Origin: Methyloversatilis sp. XJ19-49
GTDB taxonomy: Bacteria > Pseudomonadota > Gammaproteobacteria > Burkholderiales > Rhodocyclaceae
Assembly (NCBI RefSeq): GCF_024580145.1
Contig: NZ_JANINI010000001.1
Span: forward strand, 253,550-317,549
Direction: 5' to 3'
DNA length: 64,000 nt
This document shows, piece after piece, positions 48,058-57,836 of this stretch (its first letter is position 1; the number at the start of each line of letters is the position of its first letter). Under the pieces are notes generated by a model. It searched no databases, was not told where the DNA came from, and saw only the letters and a list, made by a program, of their open reading frames with translations. The position numbers and the translations under genes were made by a program.

Positions 48058-49839
48058 TCAGTTTAACTGCCGCTGTATCTGTTCGGCCAGTTTGCGACTG
48101 ATGCCTTCCACGCGACACAGGTCTTCGACCGTGGCATTGCGCACGCCGCTCAGTCCGCCAAAGGTTGTCAGCAGCCGTTTGCGGCGCGCCGGACCGATGC
48201 CCGGAATGTCTTCCAGCGTCGAGGTGAGGCGCTTCTTTTCGCGCCGCGCACGGTGGCCGGCGATGGCAAAACGGTGTGCTTCGTCGCGAATTTCGGCAAT
48301 CAGGTGCAGCGCCGGATGCTCCGGCCCGAGCACCAGCCCCGCCTCGACGCCAGGACGGATGAGCTCTTCTGCACCCATCTTGCGCTCCACGCCCTTGGCC
48401 ACGCCGACCAGCGGCAGATCGAGCCCGAGTTCGGCCATCACCTCGACTGCGATGCCCAACTGCCCCTTGCCGCCATCGATCAGCACCAGATCAGGCCGCA
48501 CACCTTCGCCGGTGACCACCTTCTCGTAGCGGCGCGTCAGCACCTGTCGCATCGCGGCGTAGTCGTCGCCGGGCGTGACGCCTTCGATGTTGTAGCGACG
48601 GTATTCGCTGTTGCGCATCGCCCCGTTTGCCCACACAACGCAGGACGCCACCGTGGCTTCGCCCATCGTGTGGCTGATATCGAAGCATTCGATGCGCTCG
48701 GGGGCCACGTCCAGCTCCAGCGCCTCGACCAGCGCGCGCACGCGGTGCGTCGCGCGCGCGCCGGCGTCGAGCTTCACGCGCAGCGCGATCTCGGCGTTCT
48801 TCAGGGCCATGTCAGCCCAGGCGCGCTCGCGCTCGTTGCGCGCCAGTGCCAGCGCCGTGTCGGGAATGGGCGCTTCGGCATCGTCTTCCGGCAGCACACT
48901 CACGATGACGCGACCCGGCGGCGGCTGGGCGGCGAAGTGCTGGGCGAGGAAGGCACAGAGCATGTCGGCTTCGCTGCCCTGCCCGGCGGCCGGGAAATGC
49001 GCGTGGTCGCCCAGGTGGCGACCGCCGCGCACCATCGCGTGATTGACGCAGGCGGTGCCGTCACGTTCGACCGCGACCACGATGTCGATATCCTCGTCGC
49101 GCGCGCTGTCGGCGTACTGCTTGTGCAGCACACGGCTCAGCGCCTTGATCTGGTCGCGCACCTGGGCCGCCTTTTCGAACGCAAGCGCCTCGGCGGCCGC
49201 ATTCATCTGGTCGGACAACCGGTCGATCACCTCGCTGTGCCGCCCGCTCAGAAACAGGCTGGTCAGCCGCACATCCTCGTCGTAATCGGCCTTCGACACC
49301 TTGCCGACACAGGGTGCGGAGCAACGGTGGATCTGGTGCAGCAGGCAGGGCCGCGAGCGGTTGGCGAACACGCTGTTCTCGCAGGTGCGCAGCAGGAAGG
49401 CGCGCTGCACCAGCTGTATCGTTTCGCGCACCGCCCACACGCTGGGCAGCGGCCCGAAGTAGCGCGCATCGCGTCCCACCGTGCCGCGGAAGAAGGCGAT
49501 GCGCGGGAAGGCATCCTGCGTGAGCTTGATGTAGGGGTAGGACTTGTCGTCCCGGAACAGGATGTTGTACTTCGGCCGCAGGCTCTTGATGAGGTTGTTC
49601 TCGAGGATGAGCGCTTCGGCCTCGGAGCGTACGACCGTGGTGTCCACCCGCTGCACCTGCGACACCATCATGCCGATGCGCGGGCTCGACGCGGTGCGCT
49701 GGAAATACGACGACACGCGCCGCTTCAGGTTTTTCGCCTTGCCGACGTAGAGCACTTCTTCGTCGGCACCGATCATGCGATACACGCCGGGCGCCTCGCT
49801 CAGCGTCTGCAGATAGGTCTTGGCGTCGAACACGCTCAT
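48058..49839 (-). CDS. uvrC: Excinuclease ABC subunit C
   Basis: 593 residues. It makes both incisions in nucleotide excision repair. The N-terminal GIY-YIG nuclease (PGVYRMI, EVLYVGKAKNLKRR) cuts 3', a UVR helix hairpin about 200-235 binds UvrB, the RNase H-like 5' nuclease has ECFDISHTMGE and LVLIDGGKGQL, and the C-terminal helix-hairpin-helix pair (IPGIGPARRKRLL) binds DNA. It follows nagZ by 33 bp. Confidence 0.96.
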   Translation of the reverse strand: MSVFDAKTYLQTLSEAPGVYRMIGADEEVLYVGKAKNLKRRVSSYFQRTASSPRIGMMVSQVQRVDTTVVRSEAEALILENNLIKSLRPKYNILFRDDKSYPYIKLTQDAFPRIAFFRGTVGRDARYFGPLPSVWAVRETIQLVQRAFLLRTCENSVFANRSRPCLLHQIHRCSAPCVGKVSKADYDEDVRLTSLFLSGRHSEVIDRLSDQMNAAAEALAFEKAAQVRDQIKALSRVLHKQYADSARDEDIDIVVAVERDGTACVNHAMVRGGRHLGDHAHFPAAGQGSEADMLCAFLAQHFAAQPPPGRVIVSVLPEDDAEAPIPDTALALARNERERAWADMALKNAEIALRVKLDAGARATHRVRALVEALELDVAPERIECFDISHTMGEATVASCVVWANGAMRNSEYRRYNIEGVTPGDDYAAMRQVLTRRYEKVVTGEGVRPDLVLIDGGKGQLGIAVEVMAELGLDLPLVGVAKGVERKMGAEELIRPGVEAGLVLGPEHPALHLIAEIRDEAHRFAIAGHRARREKKRLTSTLEDIPGIGPARRKRLLTTFGGLSGVRNATVEDLCRVEGISRKLAEQIQRQLN

Positions 49840-49872
49840 CGGGCCGGCATGCTGGACTGTACGGCCGGCCGG

Positions 49873-50907
49873 TCAGGCGGTGAGCCGCTGCACCTGATCG
49901 AGCGCATCGCGATAGCGTGTGTCCTGCGCGAGCTGCGTACGGTCGCCGAACGGCTGCTTCGGCAGCAGCGACGCCACGCGTGCGCTGCGCTCGGCGTCGG
50001 GCGCCGGATGCCAGCCGTCAATGAGCCGGATCGCCTGATCACGCGCATTGCACACCAGCACCATGTCGCAGCCGGCGTCCCACGCCGCTTCCGCGCGCGC
50101 GACAACGTCACCGACGACCGATGCACCTTCCATCGACAGGTCATCACTGAACACCACGCCGTCGAATTCGAGCCGGCCGCGCAGGATGTCCTGCACCCAC
50201 TTGCGCGAGAAGCCCGCCGGCAGCGCATCGACCGCCGGGTAGATGACGTGCGCCGGCATCACGGCATCGATCTGCCGGCCCAGTTGCAGATAGGGCTGGA
50301 TGTCGGTGCGCCAGATCGTGTCGAATTCGCGTTCGTCGACCGGGATGGCGACATGCGAATCCGCGGCGACGAAGCCGTGACCGGGAAAGTGCTTGCCGAC
50401 CGACTTCATGCCGGCCGCGCGCAGGCCCTCGGCGAGCGCGCCGGCCAGTGCGGCGACGATGGCCGGATCGCCGTGAAACGCACGGTCGCCGATGACGGCG
50501 CTGGCACCGAAATCGAGATCGAGCACCGGCGTGAACGACAGATCGACGCCGAGCGCACGCAGTTCGGCGGCCAGCACGAATCCGGCGGCGCGCGCTTCGC
50601 CCAACGCTGCGGTGGCATCGACTTCGTACCGTGTGCCCAGCGTGCGCATCGCCGGCAGATGGGTGAAGCCATCGCTGCGGAAACGCTGTACGCGACCGCC
50701 CTCGTGGTCGACCGCGATCAGCAGCGGCGGTGTGCGCACGGCGTGGATGGCTTCGGTCAGCGCCGCGAGCTGGCGCGCATCGGCGAAGTTGCGGGCAAAC
50801 AGGATCAGCCCGCCGACCGAAGGATGCGCGAGCAGTTCGCGGTCTTCGGCGTCGAGTTCGAAGCCGGCCACGTCGAGCATGACCGGACCGGGTGGCGTAT
50901 GCCTCAT
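49873..50907 (-). CDS. nagZ: Beta-N-acetylhexosaminidase
   Basis: 344 residues, glycoside hydrolase family 3. It removes GlcNAc from anhydromuropeptides in cell-wall recycling. The motif KHFPGHG carries the flexible-loop His and FSDDLSMEG holds the nucleophile Asp. AVDHEGGRVQRF is a further family segment. No signal peptide is seen, matching its cytoplasmic role. The ATG at 50907 overlaps the acpS stop by 4 nt. Confidence 0.93.
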   Translation of the reverse strand: MRHTPPGPVMLDVAGFELDAEDRELLAHPSVGGLILFARNFADARQLAALTEAIHAVRTPPLLIAVDHEGGRVQRFRSDGFTHLPAMRTLGTRYEVDATAALGEARAAGFVLAAELRALGVDLSFTPVLDLDFGASAVIGDRAFHGDPAIVAALAGALAEGLRAAGMKSVGKHFPGHGFVAADSHVAIPVDEREFDTIWRTDIQPYLQLGRQIDAVMPAHVIYPAVDALPAGFSRKWVQDILRGRLEFDGVVFSDDLSMEGASVVGDVVARAEAAWDAGCDMVLVCNARDQAIRLIDGWHPAPDAERSARVASLLPKQPFGDRTQLAQDTRYRDALDQVQRLTA

Positions 50908-51293
50908 GCCGGGGTCTCCGTGCGCTCGACCACGACGAAGGCCAGCGCGTACGCGACCTCGTCCGACAGCGACAGATGCGGATGCAGGCTGCGCTGGTCC
51001 AGCCACTGCGTCAGCAACTCGTCAAACAGGAACACCGGCTTGCCGAGGTCATCATGCGTCACGGCGATGGAGCGCAGCAGCACCGGCGCACGCACCCCGG
51101 TCCCGAGCGCCTTGCCGAGAGCTTCCTTGGCCGCGAAACGCTTGGCGAGAAAACGTGCCGGTTCGCGTGCGCGCTCGAACTCGACCATTTCGGACACAGC
51201 CAGAATGCGCCGTGCCAGCGCCTCGCCATTGCGCGTGACCAGCCGTTCCAGCCGCGCGATGCTGCACAGATCAGTGCCTACACCGAAAATCAT
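50904..51293 (-). CDS. acpS: Holo-[acyl-carrier-protein] synthase
   Basis: 129 residues. It transfers 4'-phosphopantetheine from CoA to acyl carrier protein. N-terminal [13 protein letters not shown] and [17 protein letters not shown] carry the Mg2+ ligands Asp and Glu, and [17 protein letters not shown] is the C-terminal motif. It overlaps pdxJ and nagZ by 4 nt each. Confidence 0.94.
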   Translation of the reverse strand: MIFGVGTDLCSIARLERLVTRNGEALARRILAVSEMVEFERAREPARFLAKRFAAKEALGKALGTGVRAPVLLRSIAVTHDDLGKPVFLFDELLTQWLDQRSLHPHLSLSDEVAYALAFVVVERTETPA

Positions 51294-52045
51294 GCCGCCC
51301 TCCCCGCCGCCTCTCGCATAAGTTGCTTCATTTCGCGCACCGCCTCGCGCAGGCCGACGAACACCGAACGGCTGACGATGGCATGGCCGATATGCAGTTC
51401 GCGCACGCCCGGCAGTTCGGCCACCGGCTGCACATTGGCGTAGTTCAATGCGTGACCGGCGTTGAAACGCATGCCCAGATCGCGGATCGCCTTGCCGGCG
51501 GCGCGCACCTTGTCCAGTTCAACCGCCACCGGCTGCGATTCGCGATCGCGGCCGAAACCGTGGAAGGCGTGTGCGTAGGGGCCGGTATGTACCTCGCACA
51601 CCTGGGCACCGATGCGCGCTGCCGCTTCGATCTGCGGCAGTTCGGCGTCGATGAATACGCTGGTGACGATGCCGGCGTCGCGCAGGCGGCCGACCACGCC
51701 ATGCAGCCGCTCTTCCTGCGACACGATATCCAGTCCGCCTTCGGTGGTCACCTCGTGCCGCCCTTCCGGCACCAGCATGGCCATTTCCGGCTTCAGCCCG
51801 CATGCGATGCCGACCATTTCATCGATGGCCGCCATTTCGAGATTGAGCTTGATGTGCACCAGATCGCGCAGCCGGCGCACGTCGTCGTCCTGGATGTGAC
51901 GACGGTCTTCGCGCAGATGCACGGTGATGCCGTCGGCACCGCCCAGATGCGCCTCCACTGCAGCCCACACCGGATCCGGCTCGTAGGTGCGGCGCGCCTG
52001 GCGCAATGTGGCAACGTGGTCGATATTGACGCCGAGTTCGATCAT
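51290..52045 (-). CDS. pdxJ: Pyridoxine 5'-phosphate synthase
   Basis: 251 residues, TIM barrel. It condenses 1-deoxyxylulose 5-phosphate with 3-amino-2-oxopropyl phosphate to form pyridoxine phosphate. The N-terminal [15 protein letters not shown] contains the catalytic His region; HLREDRRHI and NAGHALNY are further active-site loops. It overlaps acpS by 4 nt and follows recO by 3 bp, the usual recO-pdxJ-acpS order. Confidence 0.95.
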   Translation of the reverse strand: MIELGVNIDHVATLRQARRTYEPDPVWAAVEAHLGGADGITVHLREDRRHIQDDDVRRLRDLVHIKLNLEMAAIDEMVGIACGLKPEMAMLVPEGRHEVTTEGGLDIVSQEERLHGVVGRLRDAGIVTSVFIDAELPQIEAAARIGAQVCEVHTGPYAHAFHGFGRDRESQPVAVELDKVRAAGKAIRDLGMRFNAGHALNYANVQPVAELPGVRELHIGHAIVSRSVFVGLREAVREMKQLMREAAGRAA

Positions 52046-52048
52046 GAG

Positions 52049-52816
52049 TCAGAGATCCTGTAATTCGATGAATACACGCCGGGTACGCAGTTCCTGCCCC
52101 TGCAGATAGTGGGCGATCAGCGTGCGCATCAATGTTCTGGCCAGACGCGCGACCTGCGGATCGCCGTAATCGTCACCGCTGATCGCCAGCGCCTGCGCGC
52201 CCGTGAGGCCGACGACATGCGGCGCTTGCGCGTCGCCTGCCACAAGGCCCTGATCGGGCACGTAATGGTAGGAGGCATCTCCAGCCAGCGCGGTGCCGTG
52301 CGCGTCGACGTCAAGCGTCAGACCGTAACCCAGTTCCTGCAGCAGCGACTTCTCGAAGCTGCGCAACAACACCTGATGACCGGCCGTTTCGCCCGGTGCC
52401 AGCGCCAGCTTCTGCAACGTGTCGGCATAGCGGTCGAACAGCGCCGGGTGCGCGTCCTCGCGTGCCAGCAGGCGCTGCAGCAATTCGTTCAGATAGTAGC
52501 CCAGCAGCAGCCGCGGTCCGGACAGCATCGGCCATGCGCGCTGCCATTCGGCGCGCGCCAGCGTGCGCAACTCGCCCTGACCGAACCAGCCCAGTTCGAG
52601 CGGCTGGAATTCCACCAGCACTCCGCGCAGCGCGGCACGCGGTCGCTTGGCGCCACGTGCCACCAGACCGATGCGGCCGAAATCGCGGCTGAACACGTCG
52701 ACCACCAGGCTGGTTTCGCGGTAGGGATGGGCCTGCAGCAGGAAGGCGGGCTGGCCGTCCACCCGCTGCTTGCCCGAACTCACCTGAACGCCTTCCGGCA
52801 GCGCGCGCTGCACCAC
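52049..52816 (-). CDS. recO: DNA repair protein RecO
   Basis: 255 residues. RecO helps RecR and RecF load RecA on SSB-coated DNA. The N-terminal OB-fold (HPYRETSLVVDVFSRDFGRI) is followed by a helical domain. The Cys zinc motif of some RecO proteins is absent. The start codon is GTG at 52816, with a second GTG just inside; no ATG is available between the era stop and the conserved domain. Confidence 0.9.
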   Translation of the reverse strand: MVQRALPEGVQVSSGKQRVDGQPAFLLQAHPYRETSLVVDVFSRDFGRIGLVARGAKRPRAALRGVLVEFQPLELGWFGQGELRTLARAEWQRAWPMLSGPRLLLGYYLNELLQRLLAREDAHPALFDRYADTLQKLALAPGETAGHQVLLRSFEKSLLQELGYGLTLDVDAHGTALAGDASYHYVPDQGLVAGDAQAPHVVGLTGAQALAISGDDYGDPQVARLARTLMRTLIAHYLQGQELRTRRVFIELQDL

Positions 52817-52841
52817 CGCGCGGAAGGCACCGGCGCTACGC

Positions 52842-53804
52842 TCACGGCTCGAAACCCAGACTTTTCAGGGCGCGCTCGTCGTCGGCCCAGCCGCTGCGTA
52901 CCTTCACGTGCAGTTCGAGGAACACCTTGGAGTCGAACACCTTTTCCATGTCATGCCGCGCCGCGCTGCCGACGGTCTTGAGGACCTCGCCACTGCGGCC
53001 GATCACGATGCCCTTGTGCGCCTCGCGGCCGACGATGACGGCCGCGGCGATGCGGCGCAGATTGCCTTCCGCCTCGAAGCGTTCGATCTCGACCGCCAGA
53101 CCGTAAGGCAGTTCGTCGCCCAGTTGCCGGAACAGCTTCTCGCGGATGTACTCGGCGGCGAGAAAGCGTTCGCTGCGATCAGTGAAGTCGTCGGCGTCGA
53201 ACATGGCCTGGCCTTCAGGCAGCAGTTCGCCGGCCACCTTCATCAGCGCATCGAGCCCGTCGCCACGCTGGGCGCTGACCGGCAGGATGGCGTGGAAGTC
53301 GTGCAGCTTCGCAATGCGTTCGACGAAGGGCAGCAGCTTTGCGCGATCACCCGCCTTGTCGGTCTTGTTCAGCAGCAGCAGCACCGGCCGGTCTTTCGGC
53401 AGCAGCGCAATCACTTCCTGATCGGCTTCGGTCAGCTTGCCTGCTTCGATGACGAACACGATCACGTCGACGTCGGCCAGCGCCTGTGTCACCGAGCGGT
53501 TCATCACGCGGTTGAGCGCATTGCGGTGTTTCGTCTGGAAACCGGGCGTATCGACGAACACGAACTGACGGGCGTCACGGGTCAGCACGCCGTGTATGCG
53601 GTGCCGCGTGGTCTGTGCCTTGGCCGAGGTGATACTCACTTTCTGGCCGATCAGACGGTTCATCAGCGTCGATTTGCCGACATTGGGTCGGCCGACAATG
53701 GCAATGAAGCCACAGTGGGTGATCGGCGGAGTGGCCGGTTGCGCGGTCGGCAATGCATCGGGCGGCGTGTCCGGCAATTCGCTGTCCGCAATGGAATCGT
53801 TCAT
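52842..53804 (-). CDS. era: GTPase Era
   Basis: 320 residues. It binds the 3' end of 16S rRNA and aids 30S assembly. G1 GRPNVGKST, G3 DTPG, G4 NKTD and G5 VSAQ are present, followed by a KH RNA-binding domain from about 225 (GIVIGRSGEVLKTVG). A Pro/Thr-rich 28-residue N-terminal extension precedes the G domain. It overlaps rnc by 4 nt. Confidence 0.96.
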   Translation of the reverse strand: MNDSIADSELPDTPPDALPTAQPATPPITHCGFIAIVGRPNVGKSTLMNRLIGQKVSITSAKAQTTRHRIHGVLTRDARQFVFVDTPGFQTKHRNALNRVMNRSVTQALADVDVIVFVIEAGKLTEADQEVIALLPKDRPVLLLLNKTDKAGDRAKLLPFVERIAKLHDFHAILPVSAQRGDGLDALMKVAGELLPEGQAMFDADDFTDRSERFLAAEYIREKLFRQLGDELPYGLAVEIERFEAEGNLRRIAAAVIVGREAHKGIVIGRSGEVLKTVGSAARHDMEKVFDSKVFLELHVKVRSGWADDERALKSLGFEP

Positions 53805-54478
53805 GTCTGTCCCTGCAGTTGTTCGAGCGCGCGCGATGCGGCGGCCTGTTCGGCGGTGCGCCGGTTGCTGCCTTCGCCTTCGGTCGCGAGGCCCAGCGCC
53901 TCGACGCGGCAGCGCGCGCGGAAGGCCTGGGCATGTGCCGCACCCGTCACGGCGCTGATTTCATAGACCGGAAGCGGCTTGTGTCGTGCCTGCAGCCATT
54001 CCTGCAGTGCGGTTTTCGGGTCGCGCGAATCGAGGTCAGGGTTCAGACCGGTCAGACGCGCGCCGAACAGCCGCTCGACCGTCTGCCGCGCCGCGCCATA
54101 CCCGGCTTCGATGAACACTGCGCCGATCAGCGCTTCGAGTGCGTCGGCGAGGATGGATGGCCGGGAGCGGCCACCGGTCTTCACCTCGCCCTCTCCAAGC
54201 CTCAGTGCGCTGCCGAGATCGAGTTCGCACGCCATGTCGGCCAGCGTGTCCTGCTTGACCAGATTGGCACGCAGACGGGACAGCACGCCTTCCGGAAGCT
54301 CCGGGAAGCGCTCGCACAGCAGATCGGACGCGATGCAGTCGAGCACCGCGTCGCCGAGGAACTCGAACCGTTCGTTGTGCGTAGCGGAAAAACTGCGATG
54401 GGTCAGCGCCTGGGTCAGCAAGTGCTTCGATTCGAAGACGTGGCCGAGCCCCTGCTCGATCTGCCCGGCGGAGGTCAC
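53801..54478 (-). CDS. rnc: Ribonuclease III
   Basis: 225 residues. Cleaves double-stranded RNA in rRNA and mRNA processing. The RNase III signature ERFEFLGDAVLDCIAS carries the acidic catalytic residues, a second acidic site lies in DALEALIGAVFIEAG, and a double-stranded RNA-binding domain occupies about 155-222. It lies 4 bp from the DUF4845 gene and overlaps era, the standard lepB-rnc-era arrangement. Confidence 0.96.
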   Translation of the reverse strand: MTSAGQIEQGLGHVFESKHLLTQALTHRSFSATHNERFEFLGDAVLDCIASDLLCERFPELPEGVLSRLRANLVKQDTLADMACELDLGSALRLGEGEVKTGGRSRPSILADALEALIGAVFIEAGYGAARQTVERLFGARLTGLNPDLDSRDPKTALQEWLQARHKPLPVYEISAVTGAAHAQAFRARCRVEALGLATEGEGSNRRTAEQAAASRALEQLQGQT

Positions 54479-54482
54479 GACG

Positions 54483-54848
54483 TCAGTTCGGCCCGGTGGC
54501 CGACCCTTCGAATTCGAACAGGATGCTTACAGGGCCGAACATGTGCACCTTGCGGTCATAGGCAAACGAGACCTCGACGCCGTTCGAGTCCTTGATGATG
54601 TCGAGATCCGCCGGCGTGACGCTGGACATCTCGTCCATGATGGATCGCTTGGCGAAGGCGTTGCGGTAGTCAGCCACCGTGCCGTTCTTGATCTCGCCGT
54701 TTTTCACGATGGCATTCACGTTCTTCAGGATGGTGTAGTACTCGATGACCGCCGGAATCGTCTTCATGCCGAGCACCAGAACGATGCCGATGACGCCGGC
54801 AACGAACAGGAATCCCACCAGACTCAGACCGGATTGCTTGCGCAGCAT
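54483..54848 (-). CDS. DUF4845 single-pass membrane protein
   Basis: 121 residues. A short basic N-terminus (RKQSG) and one membrane helix (LVGFLFVAGVIGIVLVLG) are followed by a periplasmic domain of about 90 residues. The start resembles type IV pilin signals (GLSLVGFL) but the body is that of DUF4845, found between lepB and rnc in many betaproteobacteria. Function is not known. Its position between signal peptidase and RNase III genes is conserved. Confidence 0.88.
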   Translation of the reverse strand: MLRKQSGLSLVGFLFVAGVIGIVLVLGMKTIPAVIEYYTILKNVNAIVKNGEIKNGTVADYRNAFAKRSIMDEMSSVTPADLDIIKDSNGVEVSFAYDRKVHMFGPVSILFEFEGSATGPN

Positions 54849-54874
54849 CTGTTGCTCCTCATGATGCGATCAAA

Positions 54875-55687
54875 CTACCTGAAGCTGCCGATACGGCCGA
54901 AATCGATGCCTTTCGGCGGCAGGATGGTGTCCGCGTGGAACCAGATGAAAAAAGCCTTGCCCACGATGTTCTTGTCCGGCACGAAACCCCAGATGCGGCT
55001 GTCGGCACTCTGGTCACGATTGTCTCCCAGCACCAGATAGTGGCCAGCCGGCACTTCGCAGCGCACACCCTCGCGATTGTAGACGCAGTTTTCGCGCCCC
55101 GGAAAATCGAGTGCGGTCGGAATGTCGGCCCGCGCATCGCGGTCGTTCAGGATGTGGTGCTGCACGTCACCCAGGGTTTCGCTGAAGCGACTGGAGTAGT
55201 AGGCGCGCTCGCTGTGGAAATAGTCTTCCGCAGGTTGCAGCGGGACTTCGACACCGTTGATGGTCAGCCGCTTGTTCTGATAGGCCACAGTATCGCCGGG
55301 CAGGCCGACCACGCGCTTTATGTAATCGACAGACGGATCAGCCGGGTAGCGGAACACCATCACATCCCCGCGCTGCGGATCATTCATCGGAATGATCTTG
55401 TCGTGCAGCACCGGCAGACGCACGCCGTAGGTGAATTTGTTCACCAGGATGAAATCTCCTATCAGCAGCGTCGGAATCATCGATCCGGACGGTATGCGGA
55501 ACGGCTCGACGACAAAACTTCGCAGCCCGAACACGACGATGATGACGGGGAAGAAGCTTGCGCCGTATTCAACCCACCAGGGGTCCGGCGCACCGGCCGG
55601 CCGCTTGCGCGCGAACACCATGCGGTCCAGGCCCCACAGGATGCCGGTCACCACGCAAAGCACGAAAAGGATGAGTGCGAAATTCAA
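54875..55687 (-). CDS. lepB: Signal peptidase I
   Basis: 270 residues. Two N-terminal helices (LILFVLCVVTGILWGLD and FFPVIIVVFGLRSF) anchor the protein. The catalytic Ser is in IPSGSMIPTL and the catalytic Lys in KRVVGLPGD; GDNRDQSADSR is the box E segment. It removes signal peptides from exported proteins. It follows lepA by 18 bp, the usual lepA-lepB pairing. Confidence 0.96.
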   Translation of the reverse strand: MNFALILFVLCVVTGILWGLDRMVFARKRPAGAPDPWWVEYGASFFPVIIVVFGLRSFVVEPFRIPSGSMIPTLLIGDFILVNKFTYGVRLPVLHDKIIPMNDPQRGDVMVFRYPADPSVDYIKRVVGLPGDTVAYQNKRLTINGVEVPLQPAEDYFHSERAYYSSRFSETLGDVQHHILNDRDARADIPTALDFPGRENCVYNREGVRCEVPAGHYLVLGDNRDQSADSRIWGFVPDKNIVGKAFFIWFHADTILPPKGIDFGRIGSFR

Positions 55688-55705
55688 GATTCGGATCCAG
55701 TCTTT

Positions 55706-57499
55706 TTATTTGTCGTCGACGCGCAGTACGGCGAGGAACGCCTCCTGCGGTATTTCGACGTTGCCTACCTGTTTCATGCGTTTCTTGCCGGCCTTCTGCT
55801 TTTCGAGCAGCTTCTTCTTGCGTGAAATATCGCCGCCGTAGCACTTGGCCAGCACGTTCTTGCGCAACGCCTTGATCGTTTCGCGCGCAATGATGTGCAC
55901 CCCGATCGCCGCCTGCACGGGCACGTCGAACATCTGGCGCGGAATCAGCTCGCGCATCTTGGCCGCCACTTCGCGGCCGCGGTATTGCGCGTTGGCCCGG
56001 TGCACGATGACTGACAGGGCATCGACCTTTTCGCCGGCGACCATGATGTCGAGCTTCACCACGTCCGCTGCGCGGTATTCCTTGAATTCGTAGTCTAGCG
56101 AAGCGTAACCGCGCGACACCGATTTGAGCTTGTCGAAGAAATCGAACACCACCTCGGCCATCGGCAGGTCGTAGGTGAGCTGCACCTGACGGCCGTGATA
56201 CAGCATGTTCACCTGCTGCCCGCGCTTCTGCTCGCACAGCGTGATCACCGCACCCAGATATTCCTGCGGCAGGAAGATGACCGCCTTGATGATGGGCTCG
56301 CGGATCTCCGACATCTTCGATACTTCGGGCAGCTTGGCCGGATTCTCGACCATGACGATGCTGCCGTCGTTCATCAGCACCTCGTACACCACGGTCGGCG
56401 CCGTGGTGATGAGATCCATGTCGAATTCGCGTTCCAGCCGCTCCTGCACGATTTCCATGTGCAGCATGCCGAGAAAGCCGCAGCGGAAACCGAAACCCAG
56501 TGCCTGCGACACTTCCGGCTCGTACTGCAGAGATGCATCATTCAGCTTGAGCTTCTCGAGCGACTCGCGCAGTTGGTCGTACTCGCTGGCTTCCACCGGG
56601 TACAGTCCGGCAAACACCTGCGGCTTGATTTCCTTGAAGCCGGGGAGCGGCTCGGGCGCACGGTGATCCGCCAGCGTGATGGTGTCGCCGACCTTGGCTG
56701 CCTTCAGTTCCTTCAGGCCGCAGATGACGAAACCGACCTCACCCGCCGACAGGCTTTCGCGCGACAGGGACTTGGGCGTGAACACGCCGACCTGATCGAC
56801 CTGGTACTGCGCCCCGGTCGACATGAACAACATCCGGTCCTTGGGTTTCAATGCACCATCGACCACGCGCACCAGCATGACGACGCCGACGTAGTTGTCG
56901 AACCAGGAATCGATGATCAGAGCCTTCAGCGGCCCCGCCGGATCACCCTTGGGCGGCGGGATGCGCACGACGATCATTTCGAGGATGTCGTCGATGCCCA
57001 GGCCGGTCTTGGCGGAACACTGGATCGCATCGGTTGCATCGATGCCGATGACGTCCTCGATCTCCTGGCGCGCATTCTCAGGATCCGCCTGCGGCAGATC
57101 GATCTTGTTCAGCACCGGCACCACTTCCACGCCCAGGTCAAGCGCGGTGTAGCAGTTGGCGACCGTCTGCGCCTCGACGCCCTGCGACGCATCGACCACC
57201 AGCAGCGCGCCTTCGCAGGCGGACAGCGAACGGCTCACTTCATAGGAGAAGTCGACATGGCCCGGGGTGTCGATCAGGTTGAACTGATAGATCTGACCGT
57301 CGTTGGCCTTGTAACGCAGGGCCGCGGTCTGCGCCTTGATCGTGATGCCGCGTTCGCGCTCCAGATCCATCGAATCAAGGACCTGCGCCTCCATTTCGCG
57401 GTCGGACAGGCCGCCGCAGCGCTGGATCAGACGGTCGGCCAGCGTGGACTTGCCGTGGTCGATGTGGGCAATGATGGAAAAGTTTCGGATGTGCTGCAT
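55706..57499 (-). CDS. lepA: Elongation factor 4
   Basis: 597 residues, the standard LepA length. The GTPase domain shows [18 protein letters not shown] and [13 protein letters not shown]-like domains II, III and V follow, with the LepA-specific C-terminal domain ending in [20 protein letters not shown]-type basic sequence. It back-translocates or rescues ribosomes under stress. The ATG at 57499 is chosen because relatives begin [17 protein letters not shown]. Confidence 0.97.
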   Translation of the reverse strand: MQHIRNFSIIAHIDHGKSTLADRLIQRCGGLSDREMEAQVLDSMDLERERGITIKAQTAALRYKANDGQIYQFNLIDTPGHVDFSYEVSRSLSACEGALLVVDASQGVEAQTVANCYTALDLGVEVVPVLNKIDLPQADPENARQEIEDVIGIDATDAIQCSAKTGLGIDDILEMIVVRIPPPKGDPAGPLKALIIDSWFDNYVGVVMLVRVVDGALKPKDRMLFMSTGAQYQVDQVGVFTPKSLSRESLSAGEVGFVICGLKELKAAKVGDTITLADHRAPEPLPGFKEIKPQVFAGLYPVEASEYDQLRESLEKLKLNDASLQYEPEVSQALGFGFRCGFLGMLHMEIVQERLEREFDMDLITTAPTVVYEVLMNDGSIVMVENPAKLPEVSKMSEIREPIIKAVIFLPQEYLGAVITLCEQKRGQQVNMLYHGRQVQLTYDLPMAEVVFDFFDKLKSVSRGYASLDYEFKEYRAADVVKLDIMVAGEKVDALSVIVHRANAQYRGREVAAKMRELIPRQMFDVPVQAAIGVHIIARETIKALRKNVLAKCYGGDISRKKKLLEKQKAGKKRMKQVGNVEIPQEAFLAVLRVDDK

Positions 57500-57572
57500 C
57501 GTCAGATTGGAAACAGGAATGAAAAAGGGTGCCCTTGGCGGCACCCTTGTCTGGTCAGCCGGACCGACGAGA

Positions 57573-57836
57573 TCAAGCCCGCGATTCTAGCAGATAGGCC
57601 TGCACCGCCTGCGGATCAAGCCGGTGACGGCACAGTTCGCGCTCGCCGGCGCACAGCACCGGGATGTGTTCGCCATAGGAGGCTTCGAATTCCGGGTGCT
57701 CGTCGATGTCGACTTCGCGCACTTCGACGCCAAGCGGCGCGATCATCGGTGTCAGCTGCTCGAGCAGATCGTCGCACAGATGACACCAGCGACGCAGATA
57801 GAGCGTCAGCGCCGGCGCATGTGGCGGCAGATTCAC
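57573..57836 (-). CDS. Glutaredoxin-family protein
   Basis: 87 residues with a thioredoxin-fold and a CxxC active site in RRWCHLC near residue 20, then [21 protein letters not shown] (cis-Pro loop IPVL). It starts with GTG at 57836, overlapping the degP stop by 4 nt (GTGA), so translation is coupled to the protease gene. Such short glutaredoxins occur in this place in many betaproteobacteria. The thiol target is not known. Confidence 0.85.
   Translation of the reverse strand: MNLPPHAPALTLYLRRWCHLCDDLLEQLTPMIAPLGVEVREVDIDEHPEFEASYGEHIPVLCAGERELCRHRLDPQAVQAYLLESRA

Noticed and set aside
48253-51321. 1022-codon plus-strand frame opposite uvrC, nagZ and acpS
   Set aside because: Covers three well-identified genes on the other strand; composition is that of an antisense frame.
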